This document shows positions 26,351 through 34,573 of a stretch of DNA of 64,000 bases, one piece after another. Made by a program: the position numbers and the translations under genes. Each line of letters opens with the position of its first letter. Within the stretch, counting starts at the first letter, position 1. Source of the DNA: Trinickia symbiotica (GTDB lineage: Bacteria; Pseudomonadota; Gammaproteobacteria; Burkholderiales; Burkholderiaceae); NCBI RefSeq assembly GCF_002934455.1, contig NZ_PTIR01000003.1:186001-250000 (forward strand), in the 5' to 3' direction. The notes under the pieces are model-generated. The model made no database searches. It had not been told where the DNA came from and worked only from the letters and a program-made list of their open reading frames with translations.

Positions 26351-26724
26351 CTTGTCTCCTCTGATTCGGAATCCACTCGGACGCGTCACTCTCTTTCCCG
26401 CGCATTTGACCGAAGCTTTTCAATCGGTGCGTCTTTTAGAATGTTGTTCAGCATCGTAAATGCGCCGTCGATGGAGTGTCAATAGTGTTTTCCAGTAGAG
26501 AACCCTCGTCGCGCGGGCAGCGAGCGAGGCTCGCAGCGCAGGCCTTTGCGACTGCGGCTTGGTCAATGGAAGCGCTGCGATACAGGGAGTGCGCGTGCTG
26601 CGCACTAAGCGGGGCCCCCAAACAGGGCACCGAAAGAAAGCGGTGAGCGAGAGCGGCACGGCGCGGCTCGAGCGCGCCTTAAGCGCGCCTCGCCCGGCGC
26701 GCGAAACGGCTCGCCGCGCTGACG
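26351..26724. other. 374-nt gap between the P450 and DUF1302 genes
   Basis: The left 130 nt carry the promoter and operator for the DUF1302 operon (26482-26439). The remaining 240 nt are very GC-rich with short repeats, for example GCGAGC-GAG-GCTCGC as a hairpin at about 26520 and a direct repeat AGCGCGCCT near 26680. A 79-codon minus-strand frame (26659-26420) has no ribosome-binding site or recognisable domain. I do not call a gene here. Confidence 0.5.
26439..26482 (-). promoter_or_regulatory. Promoter plus operator for the DUF1302-RND operon
   Basis: On the minus strand: TTGACA (26482-26477), 18 nt, TACGAT (26458-26453), 3 nt, GAACAACATTC (26449-26439). The right half-site has one mismatch. 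Spacing is identical to the etfBA and DUF35 promoters. Confidence 0.78.
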
Positions 26725-27951
26725 CTATTTCACCTCCCAGACCAGCGGCAGGTGATAGAGCGTGCCGTTCACGCCGCCGTGAACCCCCGCCTTCTCGCCT
26801 GGCTTGATCTGGAAATCAGGGATGCGCTTCAGCCATTCCTGCAGGAAGACCTTCAGCTCCACGCGGGCTAGAAACGAACCCGGGCAGCGATGCGGACCGT
26901 TGCCGAAGGTCGAATGAATCGGCGTCGGACGAGAGAAGTCCACGGTGAGCGGGTCGTCGAACTTCCTTTCGTCGAGGCCATGCAGCGTGGTCGGCATGAT
27001 GATCATGTCGCCCTCTTTGAGCTGCACGCCCTTATATTCGAAATCGTGAGTGATCCGCCGTCCTTGGTTCACCACCGGGAAACGCCGCAGAAGCTCGTCA
27101 ACAGCTTTTTGCGTCAGTGCGGGATTGTCGACGAGCTGCTTGCGGTGCGCGGGGCTACCGGCGAGGAAGCGTGCGATGAAGCCCATTGCGGAGGCGACCG
27201 TGTCCAGCCCGCCGATCAGTACCAGCCCGCACAGGCCTCTCACCTCTTCGTCGGTCAACGGCCGTCCGTCGATCTTCGAGTGGACGATCTTGCTGATCAG
27301 GTCATCGCCCGGATTCGCGCGCCGTTCAGCGATCTTCACCCCCAGATACTGGAAGATCGCGCCAAGCGCGGCGAGTTTCTCATTGGCATCGGACGGCCGC
27401 ACCATCTTGTCCGCCAGGCTCAACAGGTATTCGCGATCTTCAGGGGGCAGCGCCACCATGTTCATGAAAATGCCGATCGGCAAATGCTGTGCAAAGCCCG
27501 AAACGAACTCGACCTCGCCCTTCGGGTAGAAGCCCTCGATCAGTTCGATCGCCATTTCGCGTGCCTTCTCTTCGAGCTTGCTGATCGCTTGAGGCATGAA
27601 GGCGGGTGCAATCAGCGAGCGATAGGCCGTGTGCTGCGGCGGATCGAAGAAGATGGGCGCCAGCGGCTGATGCTCCACGAGCGGCACGGTCAGCTGCTTG
27701 GATGAGAAGTTCTCGTAGTCTTTGAGGATGTGATAGATGTCGTCGCCGCGCGTCGCGATCCAGTGACCGCCGTTGCGCGGCGTCCAGAAGATGTCGGGGA
27801 TGCCCTCCGCGTGCAGCTTCTTCAGCGAGAGGTGATAGTCATCCTCGGCGCCCGGCGGATCATAGATATCCACATCGACCACCCGTTCGGGTGACACGTG
27901 TGCGGGGACCGGTGCCCGTTCCGACGTGCTGGCGTGACTGGCTGCTGACAT
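26725..27951 (-). CDS. Cytochrome P450, CYP101 (P450cam)-like
   Basis: A 408-residue soluble bacterial P450. It has the I-helix GGLDTV with Asp250-Thr251 for oxygen activation, E286xxR289 in DELLRR, and the heme loop FGNGPHRCPG with ligand Cys356. Long stretches follow P450cam closely: NGGHWIATRG, FEYKGVQLKEGD, GLDERKF and KRIPDFQIKPG. The camphor hydrogen-bonding tyrosine (Tyr96 in P450cam) is replaced by Gln95, so camphor itself is unlikely. It would hydroxylate an alicyclic or terpenoid compound. Electron partners are probably the putidaredoxin-like pair at 0.5-2.2 kb. It is the last gene of the 15-gene minus-strand operon, with AAGGAG upstream of the ATG. Confidence 0.93.
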   Translation of the reverse strand: MSAASHASTSERAPVPAHVSPERVVDVDIYDPPGAEDDYHLSLKKLHAEGIPDIFWTPRNGGHWIATRGDDIYHILKDYENFSSKQLTVPLVEHQPLAPIFFDPPQHTAYRSLIAPAFMPQAISKLEEKAREMAIELIEGFYPKGEVEFVSGFAQHLPIGIFMNMVALPPEDREYLLSLADKMVRPSDANEKLAALGAIFQYLGVKIAERRANPGDDLISKIVHSKIDGRPLTDEEVRGLCGLVLIGGLDTVASAMGFIARFLAGSPAHRKQLVDNPALTQKAVDELLRRFPVVNQGRRITHDFEYKGVQLKEGDMIIMPTTLHGLDERKFDDPLTVDFSRPTPIHSTFGNGPHRCPGSFLARVELKVFLQEWLKRIPDFQIKPGEKAGVHGGVNGTLYHLPLVWEVK

Positions 27952-27997
27952 AGGGTGTCTCCTTTTTTCGATCGATCAGACCATTCGTGAACCGTGC

Positions 27998-29131
27998 TTA
28001 GAGGAAGGCGCCGTACAACTCGACGTGATGTTCGGTGTTACCCCACGTCATATCGATGCAGGTGAGACGCTTCACGTACCAGCCGATCGCGAGTTCGTCT
28101 GTCATGCCCATCCCCCCATGAAGCTGGACTGCCTGCTGTGCGACGTATCGGGCGCTCTTGCCGATCAGCGCCTTTGCAGCGGTGACCGCACGGTGCGCCG
28201 CCTGCTCATCGTCATCGCCTAGCTTCGCTGCCGCGAAATAGACGATCGATTTGGCCTGCTCGACTGCGCTCAGCATGTCCGCGGCACGATGCTGCAACGC
28301 CTGGAATTTGCCGATCGGCGAACCGAACTGCTTGCGCGTGCGCAGATAGTCGAACGTGAGATCGGTCAGCCGCGACATCGCCCCCACCGCTTCGGCGCAG
28401 AGCGCGAAAATGCCCTGATCGACGATCCATTCGAGCAAGGGGTAGCCTTCATCGACGGCGCCGATGACCGCCTGCGCGTCGACGCGTACGCCGTCGAAAA
28501 CGACCTCGGCGACACGCTGCCCGTCGAGCGCCGGAAAACCCTTTACGCTCACACCTGGCGCCCGCGCATCGACCGCGAAAAGCGTGATGCCATGCTTGTC
28601 CGTCTGCTCGCCCGAGGTGCGTGCGGACACCAGCAGGATGTCAGCGCTGTCGCCGTGCAGCACGACGCCCTTTCGCCCCGTCAGGATGAACCCGCCACTC
28701 GTTGGCTCGGCCGTGGTCGCGACGCTCCACAAATCGAAACGCGCGCCAGGCTCGAGCGTCGCCAACGCCGTCTTCAGGCTGCCGTCCGCGAGCCCCTCGA
28801 GCATCTGCGCTTTGCGCGCCTCGTGCCCGGCACGCCCGATCAGCTTCGCGCCGATCACCGCGGACGACAGAAACGGTTCCAGCACCAGTCCGCGCCCAAA
28901 CGCTTCCGCCACGAGCATCGTCTCCACCGGCCCAGCCCCGAGGCCGCCGTGCTCCGACGGTATGTTCAGCGCCAGTACGCCCATCTCGGCCAGCGTGGAC
29001 CAGTGCGCGTCCGACCAGCCCTGCGGGGTAGCCGCCAGACGGCGCCTCGCCTCGAAGTCGTACTCCTTCTCGACGAAACGGCCGACCACATCGGCCAGCA
29101 TCTGTTCTTCTTCAACCAGCGTGAAGTCCAT
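27998..29131 (-). CDS. Acyl-CoA dehydrogenase, smaller subunit of a heteromeric pair (pair 2)
   Basis: A 377-residue ACAD with RKQFGSPIGKFQALQHRAAD and VQLHGGMGMTDELAIGWYVK. It starts MDFTLVEEEQMLADVVGRFV, as in the other small subunits of the window. It follows the large subunit by 9 nt and precedes the P450 by 46 nt. The alpha2beta2 partner is the 29141-30349 product. The expected role is dehydrogenation of a cyclic or branched acyl-CoA made from the P450 or hydratase steps. Which of the four pairs acts at which step cannot be decided from sequence. Confidence 0.87.
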   Translation of the reverse strand: MDFTLVEEEQMLADVVGRFVEKEYDFEARRRLAATPQGWSDAHWSTLAEMGVLALNIPSEHGGLGAGPVETMLVAEAFGRGLVLEPFLSSAVIGAKLIGRAGHEARKAQMLEGLADGSLKTALATLEPGARFDLWSVATTAEPTSGGFILTGRKGVVLHGDSADILLVSARTSGEQTDKHGITLFAVDARAPGVSVKGFPALDGQRVAEVVFDGVRVDAQAVIGAVDEGYPLLEWIVDQGIFALCAEAVGAMSRLTDLTFDYLRTRKQFGSPIGKFQALQHRAADMLSAVEQAKSIVYFAAAKLGDDDEQAAHRAVTAAKALIGKSARYVAQQAVQLHGGMGMTDELAIGWYVKRLTCIDMTWGNTEHHVELYGAFL

Positions 29132-29140
29132 GGCGTGCCC

Positions 29141-30349
29141 TCAGATGCCCAGCGCCTGTTTGGCGATGATGTTTTTCTGCACTTCCGTCGAACCGCCGTA
29201 GATCGAGATCTTGCGCCAGTCCAGATAGTGCGCGGCGAGCGAGTTGAGCAGTTCGCCGTTGGCCGTCTCGCCCTGCCAGTCCGCCTCGAGCGCTTCGCTC
29301 ACGAAAGGCACCGCGTAAGGGCCCGCGCACTCCATGATCAGCTCGGTCAGTTGCTGCTGAATCTCTGAACCGCGAATCTTAAGCACGGACGCTTCCGGTC
29401 CGATGGGGCGCCCTGCCGTCTCGGCCGAGACGACACGCAAGAGCGACCATTCGTGCGCAATCAGGTCGATTTCCACACTGGCGATCCGATCGCGAAAGCG
29501 GATGTCCTCGATAAGCGGCTTGCCATGCTTGCGTTCGACGCTCGCAATCTCCTTGAGACGGCGCATGAAGCGCTTGCAGTTGCCAAGGCCGGCGATGTTG
29601 GTGCGCTCATGACCAAGCAGATACTTCGCGATCGACCAGCCGCGATGCTCCTCGCCGACTAAATTGCTCACCGGAACCACCACGTTGTCGAAGAACACTT
29701 CATTGACGTCGTGGCCTCCATCCAGCGTGCGGATGGGCCGCACGGTGATGCCGGGCGTCGCCATGTCGATGAGCAGGAACGAGATGCCTTCCTGCGGGCG
29801 CCCGCCGGCATCCGTGCGCACGAGGCAGAAGATCCAGTTTGCCCATTGCGCAAACGACGTCCAGATCTTCTGGCCGTTGACGAGGTAGCAGGCCTGACCG
29901 TCGCGCTCGATGCGTTCCGCACGGGTCTTGAGCGACGCCAGATCCGAACCTGCACCTGGCTCCGAATAGCCCTGGCACCACCAGTCTTCCATCGAGATGA
30001 TGCGCGGCAGGAAGCGCTCGCGCTGCGCGTCGGTACCGAACTTCTGGATCACCGGTCCAACCATCGAAAGCCCGAACGGCATCTGGCGCGGCGCGCCAGC
30101 GGTAAAGCATTCCTCGTCGAAGATGTTGCGCTGCGCGGCGTTCCAGGCGGCGCCGCCATATTCCGCGGGCCATGCCGGCGCACCCCATCCTCGCGCAGCC
30201 AGAATACGTTGCCAGCGAACGTAATCTTCGCGCGGCACGTGGCGGAAATTCAGCACGCGGTCGCGGATATCATTGGGCAAATGCGTCGCCACGAAATCGC
30301 GCACCGTCGCGCGGAATTCCTTTTCGGCGGGACTCTCTGTCAGGTCCAT
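29141..30349 (-). CDS. Acyl-CoA dehydrogenase, larger subunit of a heteromeric pair (pair 2)
   Basis: A 402-residue ACAD with WCQGYSEPGAGSDLASLKT, VNGQKIWTSFA and a C-terminal SIYGGSTEVQKNIIAKQALG. The canonical YEGT glutamate is glycine, as in the other large subunits. ATG 30349 starts the conserved MDLTESPAEKEFRATVRDFV; the frame is open further upstream inside the MaoC gene. It lies 22 nt downstream of the MaoC hydratase, which would hydrate its product. Confidence 0.87.
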   Translation of the reverse strand: MDLTESPAEKEFRATVRDFVATHLPNDIRDRVLNFRHVPREDYVRWQRILAARGWGAPAWPAEYGGAAWNAAQRNIFDEECFTAGAPRQMPFGLSMVGPVIQKFGTDAQRERFLPRIISMEDWWCQGYSEPGAGSDLASLKTRAERIERDGQACYLVNGQKIWTSFAQWANWIFCLVRTDAGGRPQEGISFLLIDMATPGITVRPIRTLDGGHDVNEVFFDNVVVPVSNLVGEEHRGWSIAKYLLGHERTNIAGLGNCKRFMRRLKEIASVERKHGKPLIEDIRFRDRIASVEIDLIAHEWSLLRVVSAETAGRPIGPEASVLKIRGSEIQQQLTELIMECAGPYAVPFVSEALEADWQGETANGELLNSLAAHYLDWRKISIYGGSTEVQKNIIAKQALGI

Positions 30350-30371
30350 CGTCAGACTCCAGTCGCTGCTT

Positions 30372-31241
30372 TTAGGCGATTTCCACGATTCCGTTATTGA
30401 GCACCACGACATCGCGGGCGTCGACGCGCGCACGCAGATGTAGACGCGTGTCGCTCTCGCGCCAGAACTGGAAGCGCACGTCCTCGCCCGGGTAGACCGG
30501 CGACGTCAAGCGCAGCGCCAGTCGCTTGAGCCGCGCGGCGTCATTGGCCGCGAACATGCGGATCGCGGCGTAACCCGCCATGCCGTAGGTCGCGAGGCCG
30601 TGAAGAATGGGGCGGCTAAATCCGGCCTTCGACGCCACCTCAGGATCGGCGTGCAGAGGGTTCACGTCGCCCGAGAGTCGATAGATCAATGCTGCATGAG
30701 CGCCGGTCGAGAAAACGTAGTCCGCGTCCGGAGCGCTCTCCGGCACGGCCGGCAGCGCTTCGGGCGGCGGATCGCTCGCCCCTGACTCAGCGCTGAAGCC
30801 GCCGTCGCCACGCAGGAAGGACACCTGCCTGACCTCGGCGAGCCGATCGCCATTCGAGGCATCGATGATGTCCCTCAACAACTCGACGATTGCACCTTTG
30901 CCTGCGCCCTTGTCCGTGATCCGGCTCACGCGCGTCTTACTGACGATGGTCGCGGCGACAGGCATGGGCCGCAGGAAGCGCACGTCCTGCTCGCCGTGTA
31001 CGAGCTTCACGTAGTCGATGCCCGTGCGGGGATCGCGCATCCACGACTTCGGCCACGCGAACGCCGCGGCGCAGGTCGGCATCGCCTGCAGGTCTTTTTC
31101 ATAGACATAGCGCAGTTGCGCGGCGTCGAGCGGATCCGAGCCCAGGCCGAGGCCGAGCGAATACAACATCACGTCGCGCTCGGTGTACGTCTGCGTGACA
31201 TCTTCGATCGGCCAGTTCTTGACGACTTCGTAGTTCAACAT
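30372..31241 (-). CDS. MaoC-type (R)-specific enoyl-CoA hydratase, double hot-dog
   Basis: A 289-residue hydratase 2 family protein with an N-terminal degenerate and a C-terminal catalytic hot-dog domain. The hydratase-2 motif YRLSGDVNPLHADPEVA near residue 190 carries the catalytic Asp and His. It resembles the hydratase domain of peroxisomal multifunctional enzyme type 2 and the side-chain hydratases of steroid degraders. It would add water to a 2-enoyl-CoA to give an (R)-3-hydroxyacyl-CoA. It sits directly upstream of ACAD pair 2. AGGACACCCTC precedes the ATG. Confidence 0.9.
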   Translation of the reverse strand: MLNYEVVKNWPIEDVTQTYTERDVMLYSLGLGLGSDPLDAAQLRYVYEKDLQAMPTCAAAFAWPKSWMRDPRTGIDYVKLVHGEQDVRFLRPMPVAATIVSKTRVSRITDKGAGKGAIVELLRDIIDASNGDRLAEVRQVSFLRGDGGFSAESGASDPPPEALPAVPESAPDADYVFSTGAHAALIYRLSGDVNPLHADPEVASKAGFSRPILHGLATYGMAGYAAIRMFAANDAARLKRLALRLTSPVYPGEDVRFQFWRESDTRLHLRARVDARDVVVLNNGIVEIA

Positions 31242-31267
31242 GAGGGTGTCCTGTCAGTGCTCAAAAG

Positions 31268-31350
31268 AAACGCCGGGCCGGCTCAACTCTGCTACCCCGA
31301 AGCCAATCCTCTTGGAAATTGCCTCCTTGGGGGGCTGGGAGCGAAGCTCC
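31268..31350. repeat. GC-rich intercistronic repeat, copy B
   Basis: Begins AACGCCGGGCCG and ends with CCTTGGGGGGC and GGGAGC-GAA-GCTCC, the last a small hairpin. It is a diverged relative of copies A and C. It fills the 121-nt gap between the crotonase and MaoC genes of the same operon. Confidence 0.55.
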
Positions 31351-31362
31351 AGGTCTTAGGGG

Positions 31363-32169
31363 TCAATCGTCCGTGAAGCTCGGCTTGCGCTTCTCCAGGA
31401 AGCTCGCCATGCCTTCCTTGTAGTCGTCGCACTGGTTCGCGATCGGCATGTCCAACCCGGCGTACATCACCGCCTCGTGCGGCGTCTGGAACGGCACTTC
31501 CCAGACCTGCTCCTTCATGATGCGCATCGAGCGCGGCGAGCAGTAATTGGCCATTTCGCGCGCATACTCGTACGTTTCCTCCGCCAGTCTTTCAGCCGGG
31601 ATCGCACGATTCACGAGGCCCATGCGCTCCGCTTCGCGGCCCTTGATCTTGCGTCCCGAGAGCAGCAGGTCGAGCGCATGCGCCTGGCCCACGTGACGCG
31701 CGAGGATCCACGCCATGCCGTATTCGGCAGTCAGACCGCGGCGCGCAAACGCCGTTGTAATAGTGGCGTCCTCGGAGGCAAAGCGGATGTCGCAAAAGAG
31801 CGCGTGAATCAGGCCGATGCCGACCGTTGCGCCGTTGAGCATCGCAATCACGGGCTTCGGAATCGACGGATAGTAGGAGCAGCGCGTTTGCCAGTCCGCG
31901 CGCTTGCGCATATCGAAAGGGCGCGGGAGCTTCGTCATGAGCGCGGCAGGGTCGCCGCCGAAGCTGTGAATATCGCCGCCCGCGCAAAACGCCTTGCCCG
32001 CGCCGGTAAAAACGATGACGCGCACGCCACGGTCCGCGCCCGCTGCCTGCATCGCCTCGTACACCTCCGTCGCCACCTGGTCGTTCCAGGTGTTCATGTG
32101 TTCGGGGCGGTTCAGGGTGATGGTCGCGATACGGTCCTTGACGTCGTACAGAATGGTCTCGAAGCGCAT
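31363..32169 (-). CDS. Enoyl-CoA hydratase/isomerase family protein
   Basis: A 268-residue crotonase. The oxyanion motifs are AFCAGGDIHSFGG and GATVGIGLIHALFCD, the latter without the classical Glu144. A glutamate is supplied later in FARRGLTAEYGMAW, a pattern shared by many enoyl-CoA hydratases of fatty and aromatic acid clusters. It ends in KEGMASFLEKRKPSF. It lies 16 nt downstream of the single ACAD (32186-33352) with GAGGGGA before the ATG, so the two probably act in succession. Confidence 0.83.
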   Translation of the reverse strand: MRFETILYDVKDRIATITLNRPEHMNTWNDQVATEVYEAMQAAGADRGVRVIVFTGAGKAFCAGGDIHSFGGDPAALMTKLPRPFDMRKRADWQTRCSYYPSIPKPVIAMLNGATVGIGLIHALFCDIRFASEDATITTAFARRGLTAEYGMAWILARHVGQAHALDLLLSGRKIKGREAERMGLVNRAIPAERLAEETYEYAREMANYCSPRSMRIMKEQVWEVPFQTPHEAVMYAGLDMPIANQCDDYKEGMASFLEKRKPSFTDD

Positions 32170-32185
32170 GAGATCCCCTCGATGC

Positions 32186-33352
32186 TTAGAATGAACGCGG
32201 CAGGTCGAGCACGTGCTCGGCCACGTAGGACAGGATCAGATTCGTCGAGATAGGCGCGACCTGATAGAGGCGCGTCTCACGGAACTTGCGCTCGACGTCG
32301 TATTCGCACGCGAAACCGAAGCCGCCATGCGTCTGCAGACACGCGTTCGCCGCCTTCCACGAAGCCGTGGCCGCGAGATGCTTGGCCATGTTCGCTTCGG
32401 CGCCGCAGGGCTGGTGGTGGTCGAACAGCTCGCAGGCCTTGTAGCGCATGAGGTCCGCCGCGCGCACGTCGATGTACGCTTCGGCAATCGGAAACTGGAT
32501 GCCCTGATTCATGCCGATGGGCCGGTCGAATACCACTCGCTCGTTCGCGTACTTCGACGCGCGGTCGACGAACCAGTAGCCGTCACCGATGCACTCCGCC
32601 GCAATCAGCGCGCGCTCGGCGTTGAGACCATCGAGGATGTACTTGAAACCCTTGCCTTCCTCGCCGATCAGATTCTCTTCGGGAATCTCCAGGTTGTCGA
32701 AAAACAGCTCGTTGGTTTCGTGATTGACCATGTTCGGAATGGGCCGCACGGTCAGGCCGTTGCCGATGGCCTGATGCAGGTCCACGAGGAAGCACGACAG
32801 CCCCTCCGACTTTTTCTTCACGTCCGACAAAGGCGTGGTGCGCGCGAGCAGAATCATCATGTCCGAGTGCTGCACGCGGGAGATCCATACCTTCTGGCCG
32901 TTCACCACATAGCGGCCGTCCTTCTTCACGGCGGTGGTTTTCAGCTTCGTGGTATCCGTGCCTGTCGTCGGTTCCGTCACGGCCATCGACTGCAAGCGCA
33001 ATTCGCCGCTCGCGATCTTCGGCAGGTATTTGCGCTTTTGCGCCTCTGAGCCGTTGCGCAACAGCGTGTTCATGTTGTACATCTGGCCGTGGCAAAACCC
33101 GGAGTTGCCGCCGTTGCGGTTGATCTCCTCCATGATCACGGACGCCTCGGTCAGCCCGAGACCCGAACCGCCGTATTCCTGTGGAATCAATGCCGCCATC
33201 CAGCCGGCCTTCGTCAACGCGTCGACAAATGCCTCCGGATAAACACGCTCGTGATCGATACGGCGCCAGTACTCGTCGGGATATTCCTTCGATAGATCGC
33301 GCAAGGCGTCGCGCAGTTCCCGATAGGGGTCAAGGGTGGAATTTCGGCTCAT
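32186..33352 (-). CDS. Acyl-CoA dehydrogenase, single-gene type
   Basis: A 388-residue ACAD that is not part of a small/large pair by sequence. It has MAVTEPTTGTDTTKLKTTAV (flavin loop), VNGQKVWISRVQHSD, NERVVFDRPIGMNQGIQFPIAEA and a C-terminal QTHGGFGFACEYDVERKFRE. It belongs to the group of medium- or branched-chain FadE enzymes that work as homotetramers. Position between ACAD pair 3 and a crotonase suggests it handles a shortened acyl-CoA later in the route. Confidence 0.87.
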   Translation of the reverse strand: MSRNSTLDPYRELRDALRDLSKEYPDEYWRRIDHERVYPEAFVDALTKAGWMAALIPQEYGGSGLGLTEASVIMEEINRNGGNSGFCHGQMYNMNTLLRNGSEAQKRKYLPKIASGELRLQSMAVTEPTTGTDTTKLKTTAVKKDGRYVVNGQKVWISRVQHSDMMILLARTTPLSDVKKKSEGLSCFLVDLHQAIGNGLTVRPIPNMVNHETNELFFDNLEIPEENLIGEEGKGFKYILDGLNAERALIAAECIGDGYWFVDRASKYANERVVFDRPIGMNQGIQFPIAEAYIDVRAADLMRYKACELFDHHQPCGAEANMAKHLAATASWKAANACLQTHGGFGFACEYDVERKFRETRLYQVAPISTNLILSYVAEHVLDLPRSF

Positions 33353-33388
33353 GAATGGCTTCCGTTTGCTTGGCTGAACGCGCGCGGC

Positions 33389-34543
33389 TCAGGCTGCTGA
33401 ATCGATCAGCCCGCCTGCATCGGCGAGCTGGGCCAGATGATGCTCGGTCGAACCGAACTGAATATCGATGGCGCTCAGGCGCCGAAGGTAATGACCGACC
33501 TTGCATTCCTCGGTCATGCCGATGCCGCCGTGCAGTTGCACCCCCTGCTGGCCGACGAAGCGGCCCGAGCGTCCGATCTGCACTTTGGCCGCGGAGATGC
33601 TGCGGTTGCGCTCTTCGGTGTCCGGCTCTTCGCTCATCATGGTCGCGAAAAGCGCCATGCTGCGCGCCTGCTCGAGCATGACCAGCATGTCGACCGCGCG
33701 ATGCTGCAGTGCCTGGAAAGAGCCGATGGGGACGCCGAACTGCTTGCGAACCTTGAGGTACTCCACGGTTTCCTCATGCGCGGCGGCCATTGCGCCCACG
33801 GCTTCCGCGCTCACGGCCGCGATCGCCTGCGCCACCACCGTTTCAATCAGCGGCAACGCGCTGCCCGCAACGCCGAGAACATCGGTCTGCGCGACGCGGA
33901 CAGCGGACAACTCGATGTCCGCCGCTCGCAGACGATCTTGCGTCGGATAGGCATGTCGCGTCACGCCGGCCGCATCGGCTTCGACCAGAAAAAGGCCAAT
34001 CCCGTTACGCTCGCGTCTTTCGCCCGACACTCGCGCGGACACGACGAGCCTATCCGCACTGCCGCCGTGAAGCACCACGCGCTTTGCCCCGTCGAGCACC
34101 CATCCGTCTCCTTCGCGCCGCGCGGTTGTCGCAACATCGGCAAGGTCGTAGCGCGACTGCGCCTCACCATGCGCGAACGCCATCAGCAGCTCGCCTTGCG
34201 CAATCCGAGGCAGAATTGCCGCGCGCTGCGCCTCGTTGCCGCCAAGCCGCACGAGGCCACCGCCCAGCACGACCGTCGACAGATAGGGTTCGACTACGAG
34301 CCCGCGCCCCAGCGCCTCCATGACGACCATCGTTTCGACAGGGCCGCAGCCGCTGCCCCCGTACTGCTCGTCGAACGTCAGGCCCAGAAGCCCCATTTCG
34401 GCGTAGCGCGCCCATTGCGCGCGGCTGAAGCCATCCGGCTCCGCGAGGTATTTGGCGCGCTGCTCGAAGCCGTACTCGTCTTTCACGAGCCGCTCGACGC
34501 TGTCCTTGAGCATGCGTTGCTCATCGGTGAAATCAAAGTCCAT
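33389..34543 (-). CDS. Acyl-CoA dehydrogenase, smaller subunit of a heteromeric pair (pair 3)
   Basis: A 384-residue ACAD starting MDFDFTDEQRMLKDSVERLV. It has RKQFGVPIGSFQALQHRAVD and VQLHGGIGMTEECKVGHYLR, the same blocks as the small subunits of pairs 1, 2 and 4. GGAG lies upstream of the ATG and 30 nt separate it from the large subunit. Expected to form an alpha2beta2 enzyme with the 34574-35773 product. Confidence 0.87.
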   Translation of the reverse strand: MDFDFTDEQRMLKDSVERLVKDEYGFEQRAKYLAEPDGFSRAQWARYAEMGLLGLTFDEQYGGSGCGPVETMVVMEALGRGLVVEPYLSTVVLGGGLVRLGGNEAQRAAILPRIAQGELLMAFAHGEAQSRYDLADVATTARREGDGWVLDGAKRVVLHGGSADRLVVSARVSGERRERNGIGLFLVEADAAGVTRHAYPTQDRLRAADIELSAVRVAQTDVLGVAGSALPLIETVVAQAIAAVSAEAVGAMAAAHEETVEYLKVRKQFGVPIGSFQALQHRAVDMLVMLEQARSMALFATMMSEEPDTEERNRSISAAKVQIGRSGRFVGQQGVQLHGGIGMTEECKVGHYLRRLSAIDIQFGSTEHHLAQLADAGGLIDSAA

Positions 34544-34573
34544 AACCCATGCTTCTCCGCAGTTCGACGTCGC

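Noticed and set aside
26420-26659. Minus-strand frame of 79 codons between the DUF1302 and P450 genes
   Set aside because: It runs through the operator-bearing promoter and GC-rich repeats and has no ribosome-binding site or domain. I treat it as non-coding.
14357-26725. Calling this the known abietane (dit) diterpenoid cluster of Burkholderia
   Set aside because: That system has a multi-subunit ring-hydroxylating dioxygenase with a beta subunit and its own ferredoxin, and CYP226-type P450s. Here the Rieske gene stands alone and the P450 is CYP101-like. A relation cannot be shown from sequence alone.
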